A DNA stretch of 64,000 bases. It comes from Gluconobacter thailandicus F149-1 = NBRC 100600. Its GTDB lineage: Bacteria > Pseudomonadota > Alphaproteobacteria > Acetobacterales > Acetobacteraceae. The notes beneath the pieces are model-generated. The model saw nothing but the letters and a program-made list of their open reading frames with translations, did not search any database and had not been told where the DNA came from. Made by a program: the position numbers and the translations under genes. Of the stretch, positions 1 through 8,502 are shown piece after piece; the stretch's first letter is position 1; every line of letters begins with the position of its first letter. The stretch lies in assembly GCF_000964465.1 (NCBI RefSeq), contig NZ_BANH01000005.1:62001-126000 (forward strand), in the 5' to 3' direction.

Positions 1-218
1 GCAAGATAACGGCGCTCCTCCATTGTGGTGCTGGCTATGAGTGGACAATCACCTTCAAGCAGCAGAACATAAACGCGGTGTTCATCCGCCCAGCAGGACA
101 GAAGCGACAATGTCGCCCCCGGCGCTGCCAGCATGGCTTCCCACTGTTCCGCGTCCAGAGAATAATGAGACAGCGCGACGCGCTCACCACCCCGGATAAT
201 CCTTCCCATCTCGCTCAT
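1..218 (-). CDS. HyfG-like hydrogenase-4 large subunit, N-terminal part (partial)
   Basis: The gene starts with ATG at 218 and runs off the left edge, so only about 72 residues are visible. They resemble the NuoC-like N-terminal domain of HyfG/HycE large subunits: a short start, then a W-x-x-M-L-x-x-P-G-A stretch and a strand with a WAD motif followed by hydrophobic residues. Its start overlaps the stop of the preceding HyfF-like gene as ATGA, as expected for translational coupling in one operon. The family call leans on this gene order (B, C, E, F, G). The metal-binding half that would show whether it is a true hydrogenase lies outside the window. Confidence 0.5.
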   Translation of the reverse strand, partial: MSEMGRIIRGGERVALSHYSLDAEQWEAMLAAPGATLSLLSCWADEHRVYVLLLEGDCPLIASTTMEERRYL

Positions 219-1306
219 GGATGCCACCCCGGTGTTGGATGCCAGGCCAGCAGCAGAGGCCCGCACAGCCCGACCACGAGAAGAGCAGCCTCAACCACCG
301 GGACCATACCGGCTTTCAATGCCAGACCAGACGGCATCAACCCCGCAAAACGAACGTGCCTTAATCCCGGCAACAGGCACACAATCATCAGCGCAAGAAG
401 GAGCGGCTCGAGAGAGCGTCCAATCGCGAGAAGCGCACAGAAAACCGGCCAAGGCGCCATCCCATCGGCGACACTCCGGTAATGGTCAGCATTTCCTTCC
501 CGTTCCAGCACAGCCAGACCAAGCGACGTAATGAGCAGAAGGACAATTGCACTGCCTTCCCCAACCGCTGCGGCAATCGCTCCAAGAGCCGCCAGAACTG
601 GCAGGAACTGCCCTCGCCCTTTCGACTGCACTGCCATCTTCATGATGAGCGTCCCGAAGCCCGCAACCAGAACCAGCAAATGCACAAGCGCATGATTATC
701 AAGCCGCAGCATCAGAAGGATCGCGGCAAAGCGCAGACCCGTATCCAGCAGAGCAGCCTCCGGCTCCGGAACGGGCGACGGGCCCAGTCCAGCCATCATG
801 CAAAGTCCAACTGTCAGCAGAACAGGCCCAAGCGGAGACTGCTCCATGGAAAGCAACGACGCCCCCAGAACACCCAGAATTACCCCCCCAAGCCGGGACC
901 TGGCCATGTCCCAGACAATCGCCGCTTTCTGTGCCCCGCGGCCTTCCCGCCACGCCAGCAGAACAGTCCCCGCCCCACACAGTACCGTCACGGCGAAAGC
1001 AGAATGGACATTCAGCGCCATGAGCGCACAGCCTGTCACCAGAAAGGGCAGGATGCGGCCAGTTCTATCCCTTGCGGGAGGCAGCAGCAGCGGCATGACG
1101 GCTACGGCACAGGAGCAGGCAGCTGCCAGCGCATCGGCCCCTGGCATCAACCAGACAGCAATCGGCGTCATGATCGCCCCTGCAATGGCAAATGTCAGGC
1201 TACTGGCTGGCTGACGGTTTGCGGGCGTGAGCATGAGGAGGAAGGCCGCCAGAAGCGGCCAGACCGTGACGGCAAACAATGTCCCGACCGGAGCAAGCGG
1301 ATGCAT
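215..1306 (-). CDS. HyfF-like polytopic membrane protein
   Basis: The product is about 363 residues and almost entirely hydrophobic, with roughly 10-12 predicted membrane segments. Position and size suggest the antiporter-like F subunit (NuoN/MrpD superfamily) of a hydrogenase-4-type membrane arm. It is shorter than the usual 480-530 residues. I do not see the family signature in which a lysine and histidines precede the W-L-P-x-A-H motif, so proton pumping cannot be assumed. The start was set at 1306 because that ATG overlaps the upstream stop as ATGA; the open frame continues further upstream, but only inside the HyfE-like gene. It ends in an ATGA overlap with the HyfG-like gene. Confidence 0.5.
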   Translation of the reverse strand: MHPLAPVGTLFAVTVWPLLAAFLLMLTPANRQPASSLTFAIAGAIMTPIAVWLMPGADALAAACSCAVAVMPLLLPPARDRTGRILPFLVTGCALMALNVHSAFAVTVLCGAGTVLLAWREGRGAQKAAIVWDMARSRLGGVILGVLGASLLSMEQSPLGPVLLTVGLCMMAGLGPSPVPEPEAALLDTGLRFAAILLMLRLDNHALVHLLVLVAGFGTLIMKMAVQSKGRGQFLPVLAALGAIAAAVGEGSAIVLLLITSLGLAVLEREGNADHYRSVADGMAPWPVFCALLAIGRSLEPLLLALMIVCLLPGLRHVRFAGLMPSGLALKAGMVPVVEAALLVVGLCGPLLLAWHPTPGWHP

Positions 1307-1827
1307 CAGTTTTCCTCCACGCGGCGCCAGGCCAGACGCGGCAGTAACGTCACGCCCAGCGCACCCAGCACGCCCCAAAGCGCAACAGCCGCTGCAAACA
1401 ACGGCCAGGATTGCAGGATACACGCCATGACGATCAGACCGTCAGCCGCCACCAGAAGGCCCGTAAACTGCACAAGAGACGGCCCGAACGCCGCGCCACA
1501 AAGCCCGATCAGAACAACACCGGCCCCGAGAACGGGCGCGAGCCCCAGACTTGCGCCGGACAGGCCCAGCGCCAGCAACAGCAGAAGAGCACCAACCACA
1601 GGCAATACAGCGCCCCGATCTGGCGCATGGGGCGCAAAACGTCGCAGCCAGATCCAGGCACCGATATTCAGCCCGACCAACGTAACCGACGTCAGCAACG
1701 CCAGCAGGCCACCACACACAGTCGCTCCGGCAAACGCACAGACCAAACCATAAAACGGTAATCCCCGCCCATCCCGGCCCAGACCCGCCAGTGCCAGAAG
1801 GAGCAGAACGCCAAACCCGACAATCAT
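1306..1827 (-). CDS. HyfE-like small membrane protein
   Basis: This is a 173-residue protein of about six membrane helices. The C-terminal part fits the HyfE pattern (Q-x-x-G-L-L-x-x-x-x-G-L). Where HyfE/NuoK proteins carry a glutamate before the N-G or D-G pair, here there is alanine (V-A-A-D-G). Canonical HyfE is about 216 residues. The start at 1827 is chosen from its ATGA overlap with the HyfC-like stop. It sits between the HyfC-like and HyfF-like genes with overlaps on both sides, so the set should be made from one message. The family assignment is from context plus weak pattern similarity. Confidence 0.45.
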   Translation of the reverse strand: MIVGFGVLLLLALAGLGRDGRGLPFYGLVCAFAGATVCGGLLALLTSVTLVGLNIGAWIWLRRFAPHAPDRGAVLPVVGALLLLLALGLSGASLGLAPVLGAGVVLIGLCGAAFGPSLVQFTGLLVAADGLIVMACILQSWPLFAAAVALWGVLGALGVTLLPRLAWRRVEEN

Positions 1828-2684
1828 GTCGCGAACCTCCCGGCCAGCGCCAGAAGAAGCGCCACGCCCGCAAACAGTGCCGTCAGCCGTTCGCTGCGCT
1901 CCTGTGCGGTCAGTCTCAATGTCACAAGCACCATCACCACGAGCAGGATACGCGCCAGAAGCGCCGCCAGCCCCACGAACCATCCGGAAAGGCCCGCCTC
2001 CGGCAACCCGACGGAGATGGGCAAAGCCAGATCAGCCAGCAGGAAAATCCAGACAAAATTCAGAACCTGAGCGACCTGCCGCGCCATATCCCGAGCCGCC
2101 CGATCTTTCATGCCTTCCAGACGCTGAAGCGTATCGCCTTCACGAAGTGGCGGGCACGAAATGGCCAAAGCCAGAACGCAGGCCCCCAAGGCGCCTTCCA
2201 GTCCCGGTACCGGCTCAATGTGCAACATTGCACAAAGCCCTCCCAGACCATCCGCGCCCGGAGCGGCCAGAGCAATCAGGGCTTCCGTCAGACACAGCAC
2301 CAGAACCGCGGGAAGAACACGCCGCCCTTCATCCCGTAAGGAGGGACGCCCCAGCATCAGCCTGCCCACGAGAAGCAGTATGCCAACAAGCAGCGGATTG
2401 GCCAGCGAGATCAGGGCGCCTCCCGTTGTTACAGCAGGCAGAACAGCAAGGCTCAACAGGGAAACAGCCAGAACAAGAGCCATCCCAGGAGCCAAAGGCT
2501 GGCGGAACGCAGCGCGCCAGAAAAGTCCTGCACTCCGCACATGACGGACAGGCCCAGACACAGCTTCACCGTTGATCCAGCGCGGCAGGTCTTCCAGAAG
2601 CCACGCGACCACAGGCGTCAAAAGCAGTAGCAGAACACACTGGAAAAGCGTCTGGGCGACAGCAAGGAGGACAGCCATCATCAT
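1824..2684 (-). CDS. HyfC-like membrane protein (NuoH family, diverged)
   Basis: The protein is about 286 residues with seven to eight membrane segments. The N-terminus follows the HyfC/HycD layout: a first helix with an A-Q pair, then L-L-T-P, a charged cytosolic loop, and a second helix. A charged loop near residues 185-210 (R-L-E-G-M-K-D-R) matches the position of the conserved acidic loop of NuoH/HyfC, although the usual E-x-E-L motif is not preserved. HyfC is normally about 315 residues. Its ATG at 2684 overlaps the HyfB-like stop. In hydrogenase-4 this subunit anchors the soluble hydrogenase arm to the antiporter subunits. Confidence 0.5.
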   Translation of the reverse strand: MMMAVLLAVAQTLFQCVLLLLLTPVVAWLLEDLPRWINGEAVSGPVRHVRSAGLFWRAAFRQPLAPGMALVLAVSLLSLAVLPAVTTGGALISLANPLLVGILLLVGRLMLGRPSLRDEGRRVLPAVLVLCLTEALIALAAPGADGLGGLCAMLHIEPVPGLEGALGACVLALAISCPPLREGDTLQRLEGMKDRAARDMARQVAQVLNFVWIFLLADLALPISVGLPEAGLSGWFVGLAALLARILLVVMVLVTLRLTAQERSERLTALFAGVALLLALAGRFAT

Positions 2685-3937
2685 GATGTCAGCCCCAGAA
2701 CGGCCAGTACCAGAGCCAGCAGCACAAGCCACAGGCCAACGGCCATCCGCCGTGTATCCGGCATTTTCCCGACTTTCAGGGACATCATGGCACGAGCACG
2801 TCCCCGTCCACCAACGATCAGACGGCGGAGAACCCAGGGCAAAGCGGCTGGCTCTTCAAACAGGCCAGTTTCGCCCTGCGCAGTCTGAATCCGCCCGGAA
2901 AACAGATCTGCAAAGGCTTTTTCCAACCCACGCTCCACCCGCCATGATTTGACCAGCCACAGCCAGATCGCTCCGAGAAGCAGCACAATGGCCGGCAATC
3001 TGAGATGCGCGCCATCTCCGCCACCCAGAGACCAGAAGGGCCAGACCCATTCTCCCCCCACATGATGAAGAACCGGGCTGAACACCCCGAACACGATCAG
3101 AGGCAGCAGTATGGTCGCCAGAGCAATGGCACCAACTGCTCCAGCAGGTCCAGCAGGTCCAACAGGCAACACACCCGCTTCGGGTCTGCGCCCAACGGTC
3201 AGAACATCCACAAGCGAAATCAGGCCGATCAGAAGTGCAACAAACACCCCGATCACGCTCCAGCCCTGCACACCCGCAGCCAAACCAAGCGCGGCATGAA
3301 TTCCAAGCCACAGCACGATAAATCCCGGCAACGGCGGAAAAGGCAGCCTGAGAATAGCGAGCGCTGGAAGAAGACGAAGTGCTGGGACGTACAGAACCAG
3401 AAGGGTGAGATCCAGCAACAACGCTTCCAGAGCAATCCGGGCGCCCGTCGTCAGACCTTCATCCTGTGCTGCAATCATGAGCGTTGCCAGAATGGCGGGA
3501 CGAAGCAGCCCAAGATCTCCCGGCTTCTCTCCCCACAATGCACAACGTCCCAAAACAAGAAGGATCATCGCACCGAGGCCAGCCATGCAGAAAATTGGGT
3601 TGATGGCCCCTGCATGCCAGAGAACAGCAACGGCAAGAAGGGATGAAAGAGCCGGAAAGAGTGCCCCATCGCGCGAACTGAGCGCAGGCCAGTAAAGAAC
3701 CGGAAAAAGCGCCAGAAGGGCCACGGTACTGTCAGGGATCAGCACGGAGCAGAGAAGCGCCGGTAACGCCCACCAGAGCGGACAGGCCCTGCGTTCCTGC
3801 GTCATCCAGACACCAAGTGCTACGGCAATAGCTGGAGCCGACGTCGCGAGGATCGCAACGAGCGCCGCCGGAAGAACAATCCGGCCCTGCCCGGTCACAC
3901 TGTCCCGATCCGCTTTCAGAACGGCAGGAACAGTCAA
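2681..3937 (-). CDS. HyfB-like membrane protein, 5' end uncertain or truncated
   Basis: About 418 residues from a TTG at 3937, with around 12 hydrophobic segments and a soluble stretch of roughly 60 residues near the C-terminus before a last helix, as in HyfB. HyfB is normally about 670 residues. The reading frame stays open and protein-like upstream of the TTG, with residues such as N-F-S-T-L-F-H-T-D-P-V-S, to a stop at 4049-4051. That extra stretch holds no ATG, GTG or TTG, only CTG. The gene therefore either starts at an unusual codon or lost its 5' end next to the aldo-keto reductase gene. The short GPAG repeat near 3140 is coding. Confidence 0.45.
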   Translation of the reverse strand: MTVPAVLKADRDSVTGQGRIVLPAALVAILATSAPAIAVALGVWMTQERRACPLWWALPALLCSVLIPDSTVALLALFPVLYWPALSSRDGALFPALSSLLAVAVLWHAGAINPIFCMAGLGAMILLVLGRCALWGEKPGDLGLLRPAILATLMIAAQDEGLTTGARIALEALLLDLTLLVLYVPALRLLPALAILRLPFPPLPGFIVLWLGIHAALGLAAGVQGWSVIGVFVALLIGLISLVDVLTVGRRPEAGVLPVGPAGPAGAVGAIALATILLPLIVFGVFSPVLHHVGGEWVWPFWSLGGGDGAHLRLPAIVLLLGAIWLWLVKSWRVERGLEKAFADLFSGRIQTAQGETGLFEEPAALPWVLRRLIVGGRGRARAMMSLKVGKMPDTRRMAVGLWLVLLALVLAVLGLTS

Positions 3938-4043
3938 TACTGCGAGGCACAGAGAGACCGGATCGGTATGAAAAAGGGTCGAAAAATTGAACAGGGTACG
4001 GTCCGCTTCGGCAGTGGAAACGGGCCGTATCAGATCATGCCCG

Positions 4044-4889
4044 TCAGATCATGGCGAGAGATACCTTGCGTTGCGGCGGAGGAAAAGCATGATCCAGAAC
4101 TTTCAGATCCTCTTCCGTCAAAGCAATCTCCAGACTGGCAACATTCGACAGCAGATGTTTCGAAGATCCTGCTTTCGGAATAGCCATGACATTCTCCCGC
4201 CGCATCACCCAGGCCAGCGCAATCTGCGCCGGGTCGGCCGGCCCGGCGGAGGTCTCGTGCCGCCCGGCAACTTCCTTTAGTGCAGGATGCTGAAGCAGTT
4301 CCCCACCCTGCCCCAGTGGCGAATACGCCATCGTGACCACGCCTGCGTTCAGATCATGATCCAGCAGATCGAACTCGGTGCCCCGATGCTCCAGACTGTA
4401 GAGGATCTGGTTAATCTGGCAGGAGCCTGAAAGGGCTTCGATTTCTTCCATGTCATCGACATCGAAATTCGAAACACCCCAACCCCGGATCAGTCCGTCC
4501 GCCTGAAGGTCTTCAAACGCCCGGATGGTCTCTTCCAGCGGCGTACCACCGCGCCAGTGCAGCAGATACATGTCCAGCCAGTCCGTCTCCAGATGCTCAA
4601 GCGATCGGCGACAGGCCCTGCGCACACCGTCATATGACGCATTGGACGGCAGAACCTTGCTGACGAGATACACGTCATCACGCACATCCGCGATGGCCTC
4701 GCCGACCAGCTTTTCAGACCGGCCATTGCCGTACATTTCCGCGGTATCAATGACGCGCAGACCGGCTTCCAGTCCCTTGCGCAGGCTTTCGATTTCCGAA
4801 GAGCGACGATCTGCACTGTCTCCGACATTCCATGTCCCCATTCCGAGTGCAGGAACAGTGGTGCCGTTGCGGAGCGTAACGGTTTTCAT
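4044..4889 (-). CDS. Aldo-keto reductase
   Basis: This 281-residue protein is an NAD(P)H-dependent aldehyde or ketone reductase of the aldo-keto reductase superfamily. The (beta/alpha)8 pattern and the catalytic tetrad are visible: Asp48 and Tyr53 in D-T-A-E-M-Y-G, Lys78 in V-S-K-V-L, and His111 in L-L-H-W. G-V-S-N-F and A-Y-S-P-L-G motifs follow, and an I-P-K-A-G-S motif near the C-terminus binds the cofactor phosphate. It resembles the YeaE group, but the substrate cannot be told from sequence. Its stop lies just before the open frame of the HyfB-like gene on the same strand, so the two may be co-transcribed. Confidence 0.9.
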   Translation of the reverse strand: MKTVTLRNGTTVPALGMGTWNVGDSADRRSSEIESLRKGLEAGLRVIDTAEMYGNGRSEKLVGEAIADVRDDVYLVSKVLPSNASYDGVRRACRRSLEHLETDWLDMYLLHWRGGTPLEETIRAFEDLQADGLIRGWGVSNFDVDDMEEIEALSGSCQINQILYSLEHRGTEFDLLDHDLNAGVVTMAYSPLGQGGELLQHPALKEVAGRHETSAGPADPAQIALAWVMRRENVMAIPKAGSSKHLLSNVASLEIALTEEDLKVLDHAFPPPQRKVSLAMI

Positions 4890-4955
4890 AAGGCGTCTCC
4901 CGGGAAGAACTCAGTCACACAACGACATGAACGCAGGAGATGTTCCGCCAAAAGG

Positions 4956-5432
4956 TCAGCCGGATTTCTTCCAGCCCCGTTCCTGCTGCTGCCAGTACAC
5001 AAGCGTATGCCCCGCAGCCTTCAGGGCGACCCACCGCTGACGCGCCCGCTGGACACTGGCAGAATCACGACCGTCAAACAGATCAAAAACTCTTGTGAAG
5101 GGCGAGAAGTCATCCTCTCCCGCCCCATCAACACGGAACAGAAATTTCGCACCATTCGGCACATCATTCCCTTCCGCCAGCCAGATCGGCTGCCGGGCAG
5201 CATGCCCCATCTTTGCCGTTCCATGAGGCAACCAGACCGGATCACGCGAAGCCCAGAGCGCGGTATCCAGCGCAGTGACAGACGCCGCATCGGGACAACG
5301 AACAAGCGCCCGCTCTCCCACATCCAGCGTCTTGCCCAGAAGCGCAGGCAACGCCTCTTCAAGAGGCGTCCGCGTCAGATGGTAAAATCCGACATCCACT
5401 CTCAGGCCCCCGTTCTCAGGCACGAACCTCAT
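4956..5432 (-). CDS. holC: DNA polymerase III chi subunit
   Basis: HolC links the clamp-loader to single-stranded DNA-binding protein. The N-terminal V-G-F-Y-H-L-T-R-T-P-L-E pattern and the central region with P-I-W-L are typical, and the length of about 150 residues is usual. The ATG at 5432 overlaps the end of pepA by 17 bases. A GTG at 5399 gives a protein beginning V-D-V-G-F-Y-H-L, closer to the usual family start, and may be the real one. Location directly after pepA is common in proteobacteria. Confidence 0.88.
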   Translation of the reverse strand: MRFVPENGGLRVDVGFYHLTRTPLEEALPALLGKTLDVGERALVRCPDAASVTALDTALWASRDPVWLPHGTAKMGHAARQPIWLAEGNDVPNGAKFLFRVDGAGEDDFSPFTRVFDLFDGRDSASVQRARQRWVALKAAGHTLVYWQQQERGWKKSG

Positions 5433-6897
5433 GGGACTGCACGAACTGGTTCAGAAGACGCACGCCAAAACCCGTGGCACCCTTCGGAGCCGTCGGGGAC
5501 GCCGTCGTCTTCCAGGTCGTGCCTGCAATATCCAGATGCGCCCATGTGGCATCACCCACAAAGCGCTTCAGGAACTCAGCCGCCAGAATGGCACTGCCCG
5601 GACGGCCACCAATGTTCTTCATGTCGGCAATATCAGAGTCGATCTGACGGTTGTAGGCCTCGCCCATCGGCATCCGCCACAGACCTTCGCCAACCTGCTT
5701 TCCAGCCTCGAACAGACCAGACGCCAGTGCGTCGTCATTGCTGAACAGGCCCGCATTTTCCGTGCCAAGACTCACCACGATCGCACCGGTCAGCGTAGCC
5801 AGATCCACCATCAGCTTCGGCTTGAAACGGTCCTTCGTGTAGGCCAGCACGTCTGCCAGAACCAGACGGCCCTCGGCATCCGTGTTCAGAACTTCAATGG
5901 TCTGGCCACTATAGCTCGTCACAATATCGCCCGGACGCTGCGCCCGGCCGGACACCATGTTCTCGACCAGCCCGACAACACCAATGACATTGACCAGCGC
6001 CTTACGGCGCGCCAGCGCGCTCATCAGGCCGATGACGGTGGCCGCACCACCCATATCGGTCTTCATTTCATCCATACCAGCGGCTGGCTTGATGGAAATA
6101 CCACCGCTGTCGAACGTCACGCCCTTGCCGATGAATGCCAGCGGCGCGTCTTCCCCGCCACCGTTATGGCGAACAATGACTGTGCGTGGTGCATTGGCGC
6201 TGCCCTGCGCCACACCGAGCAGCGCACCGAACCCGAGCTCCTGCATGGCCGCCTGATCCAGCACTTCAACCTCAAGACCGATCTCACGCAGTGCCTCGAT
6301 ACGCGCGGTGAACGTCTCAGGATAAAGAATGTTGGCCGGCTCGCTGATCAGATCACGCGTCAGGAACACGCCACGAGACACGGCATCCAGAGCCACCCAG
6401 CGGCTTTCCGCGGCAGGCACATCGGAGGTTGCCACCGTCAGGGCTTTCAGAGACGCATGATCAGAAGACTTCTTCGTACGGTAAAGATCGAAATCATAGC
6501 GGACGAGACGTGCCCCCGAAGCGGCTTCTGCGGCAAATCCGGCAACATCTGACGTCAGAGCCAGAACGGCATTTTCCACACCATCCAGAGTCCTGGCCGC
6601 CGTACCGCCAGCGTTTTCAACAGCAACGGCAGTCGCAGCCGAACCATCCTTGGCCGCGCAGCCAACGAGCACGACCTGAGACAGCGATGCAGCAGGAGCC
6701 GTCAGAACAAGCGTCTGGCCTGCGTCGCCTTTGAATCCCTTGAACGCCACGGCCCGACCCAATGCACCGGCCGTCGCTTCATCAAGCGCCTTGAACGTCG
6801 CGTCTTCGGACGTTCCCTTGCCATGACAGATCAGCGCAACAGCCTGTGGCGCACCATCATTCAGCGCAGGGAACGAACCGAAAGAAATATCGAGCAT
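5416..6897 (-). CDS. pepA: Leucyl aminopeptidase (cytosol aminopeptidase)
   Basis: The 493-residue product is an M17 family two-metal aminopeptidase that removes N-terminal amino acids from peptides in the cytosol. The family signature N-T-D-A-E-G-R-L is near residue 338, with the metal-binding K-G-V-T-F-D-S-G-G motif before it. The ATG at 6897 was chosen because it follows an AAAAGG-type ribosome site. The frame remains open upstream, but that part is unlike PepA. The gene is divergent from the exported protein at 6980 and is followed by holC. Confidence 0.95.
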   Translation of the reverse strand: MLDISFGSFPALNDGAPQAVALICHGKGTSEDATFKALDEATAGALGRAVAFKGFKGDAGQTLVLTAPAASLSQVVLVGCAAKDGSAATAVAVENAGGTAARTLDGVENAVLALTSDVAGFAAEAASGARLVRYDFDLYRTKKSSDHASLKALTVATSDVPAAESRWVALDAVSRGVFLTRDLISEPANILYPETFTARIEALREIGLEVEVLDQAAMQELGFGALLGVAQGSANAPRTVIVRHNGGGEDAPLAFIGKGVTFDSGGISIKPAAGMDEMKTDMGGAATVIGLMSALARRKALVNVIGVVGLVENMVSGRAQRPGDIVTSYSGQTIEVLNTDAEGRLVLADVLAYTKDRFKPKLMVDLATLTGAIVVSLGTENAGLFSNDDALASGLFEAGKQVGEGLWRMPMGEAYNRQIDSDIADMKNIGGRPGSAILAAEFLKRFVGDATWAHLDIAGTTWKTTASPTAPKGATGFGVRLLNQFVQSHEVRA

Positions 6898-6979
6898 ATG
6901 ACACCTTTTGCATGGCAGAACCATTTCAGTTCCTTCGTTATCGGGAACAGCGTGGCTCCACACAAGAGGGTCCAGAGCA

Positions 6980-7495
6980 ATGATCAACCGGATGCGTTAC
7001 ATCGCCGCCTGTTCACTCCCACTTTTCCTGATAAGTGCTTTCACAGTTTGCGCACCGGCTTCGGCCAGTAGCGTACAGGCTGCCGCCCCGAAACTGGAGC
7101 AACTGACGCCCCTGCCGCTGCATGACGGCATGAACAGTTTCAACGGACCAGACGGACCATTTTCCGTGTTCCAGACATGGCGCGACAATGGAAATGCGTG
7201 GGGCTACCACCTGTATCTTCTGACCAACACTGTCGAAGGAAAAACAAGCGCCATCAGCGTTGAAGCCAGACCCCGAAGTTCCGACACATCGTTACGGGAC
7301 CATCTGAGCGATGCGCCGCATACCGGCGAAGATGCCTTGTCGACCATTCAGTTCGCCAGGGGGTTACTGGATGGGAAACCGTCAGTCCTGCTCTTCGAAG
7401 CCATCCGTGATCCCGGAGAGCACCCGGTCCCATCGCCTGGCCCGACCGTCGTCTATGTCTACAACCTGACTACATCGGACGGAACGCCCGGCTGA
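6980..7495 (+). CDS. Small exported protein of unknown function
   Basis: A 171-residue protein with an N-terminal signal peptide: positive start, hydrophobic core near residues 7-22, then A-P-A-S-A-S. The ATG at 6980 has an AGAGGG site upstream; an ATG at 6992 is also possible. The mature part contains D-G-M-N-S-F followed by R-D-N-G-N-A-W-G-Y-H. That reminds me of the carbapenem self-resistance CarG/CpmG family, which is often annotated in acetic acid bacteria, but the likeness is weak. It stands alone between pepA and cysQ. I do not assign a function. Confidence 0.65.
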   Translation: MINRMRYIAACSLPLFLISAFTVCAPASASSVQAAAPKLEQLTPLPLHDGMNSFNGPDGPFSVFQTWRDNGNAWGYHLYLLTNTVEGKTSAISVEARPRSSDTSLRDHLSDAPHTGEDALSTIQFARGLLDGKPSVLLFEAIRDPGEHPVPSPGPTVVYVYNLTTSDGTPG

Positions 7496-7704
7496 ACGCC
7501 TTCCTACTTTCACTTTGTCAAAAAAATTCCTGTGCCGGGAACATTCTGCAGTTCCGATACGGCCTTGAAGGTAGCCACTGGCCTTCCCCTCTCGGCAGAC
7601 GCAGACCCTCCACCGTCCGCAAATGGCTGCCTGCATTAGACGATGCGTCTCCGGGCACGCATCAACACATGACGAAACGCCTTTCATGAAGTAGCCTTGC
7701 AGGC

Positions 7705-8502
7705 ATGACCTCAGCTCCTCTTCAAACGGTCTCCCCTGATGATGACCGCGCCCTGCTGTCCCTGGCTTTTCGCCTTGCGTCCGAAGCCGCCGACATCATC
7801 AACGAGATCCGCGCCCGCGGCTTTCGCACGGAAGTCAAAAAAGACGCCTCCGTCGTCACGGAAGCCGACCGGGCATCCGAGGAGCACATCCTGCGCGGCT
7901 TACGGGCCGCCTGCCCCTCTCTGGCGGCCATTGGGGAAGAGGAAATGTCCTCTGGCATCGAAGTCGAAGCCGGAAAAGCCTACTGGCTGGTCGATCCGCT
8001 GGACGGCACACGCGGCTTCTCGTCAGGCGGCAGGGACTTCACCGTCAATATCGGCCTTGTTCGTGGAGACCGTCCCGTTCTGGGCGTCGTCGCTCTTCCG
8101 GGCTACGGCCTGATCTATAGCGGCGGCCAACGCCTCGGCGCCCATCGCTTCGATGGCACAACCAGCACACCTATCCATACAGCCACTCCGTCCGAAAACG
8201 GCCTGCGCGTTCTGGCATCCAGCCATCATGGCAACACGGAACTGCTGGAACGCTGGCTTGCCGGGCGAAAAATCGCGTCCATCGACAAGCTGGCCTCATC
8301 GGTCAAGTTCATGCGCGTCGCGGAAGGGGCTGCGGACTTCTATCCCCGCTTTGGTCCGACGATGGAATGGGATACCGCCGCTCCGCAAGCCATTCTGGAG
8401 GCCGCAGGGGGAAGCCTGCTGGATGAACACGGTAAGCCTCTTCTCTATGGCAAACCAGGCCGCCTGAACTCATCCTTTTACTGCACGGGAGGCGCGTCAT
8501 GA
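7705..8502 (+). CDS. cysQ: 3'(2'),5'-bisphosphate nucleotidase, inositol monophosphatase family
   Basis: CysQ removes the 3' phosphate from PAP, a by-product of sulfate assimilation, and needs Mg2+. The 265-residue protein carries the family's metal sites: Glu79-Glu80 in G-E-E-E, then Asp97, Asp100 and Thr102 in D-P-L-D-G-T, and the C-terminal M-E-W-D-T-A-A motif around residue 218. Family members range over inositol, NADP and PAP phosphatases; CysQ fits best by length and the G-x-x-E-F/D-T-V-N region. Its stop overlaps the tsaC start as ATGA. Confidence 0.88.
   Translation: MTSAPLQTVSPDDDRALLSLAFRLASEAADIINEIRARGFRTEVKKDASVVTEADRASEEHILRGLRAACPSLAAIGEEEMSSGIEVEAGKAYWLVDPLDGTRGFSSGGRDFTVNIGLVRGDRPVLGVVALPGYGLIYSGGQRLGAHRFDGTTSTPIHTATPSENGLRVLASSHHGNTELLERWLAGRKIASIDKLASSVKFMRVAEGAADFYPRFGPTMEWDTAAPQAILEAAGGSLLDEHGKPLLYGKPGRLNSSFYCTGGAS

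Noticed and set aside
482-1753. Long plus-strand open frame of 423 codons opposite the Hyf-like genes
   Set aside because: It is rich in Q, R, N and P and has no domain pattern. It mirrors the GC-rich coding strand of the ATGA-linked membrane genes and is best explained as their shadow.
3125-3180. Tandem CCAGCAGGT-like repeat
   Set aside because: It encodes a G-P-A-G-P-A-G segment of the HyfB-like protein. Three short units are not evidence of a separate repeat element.
7496-7704. Gap between the exported protein and cysQ, checked for tRNA or small RNA
   Set aside because: No cloverleaf, terminator or convincing small gene was seen.
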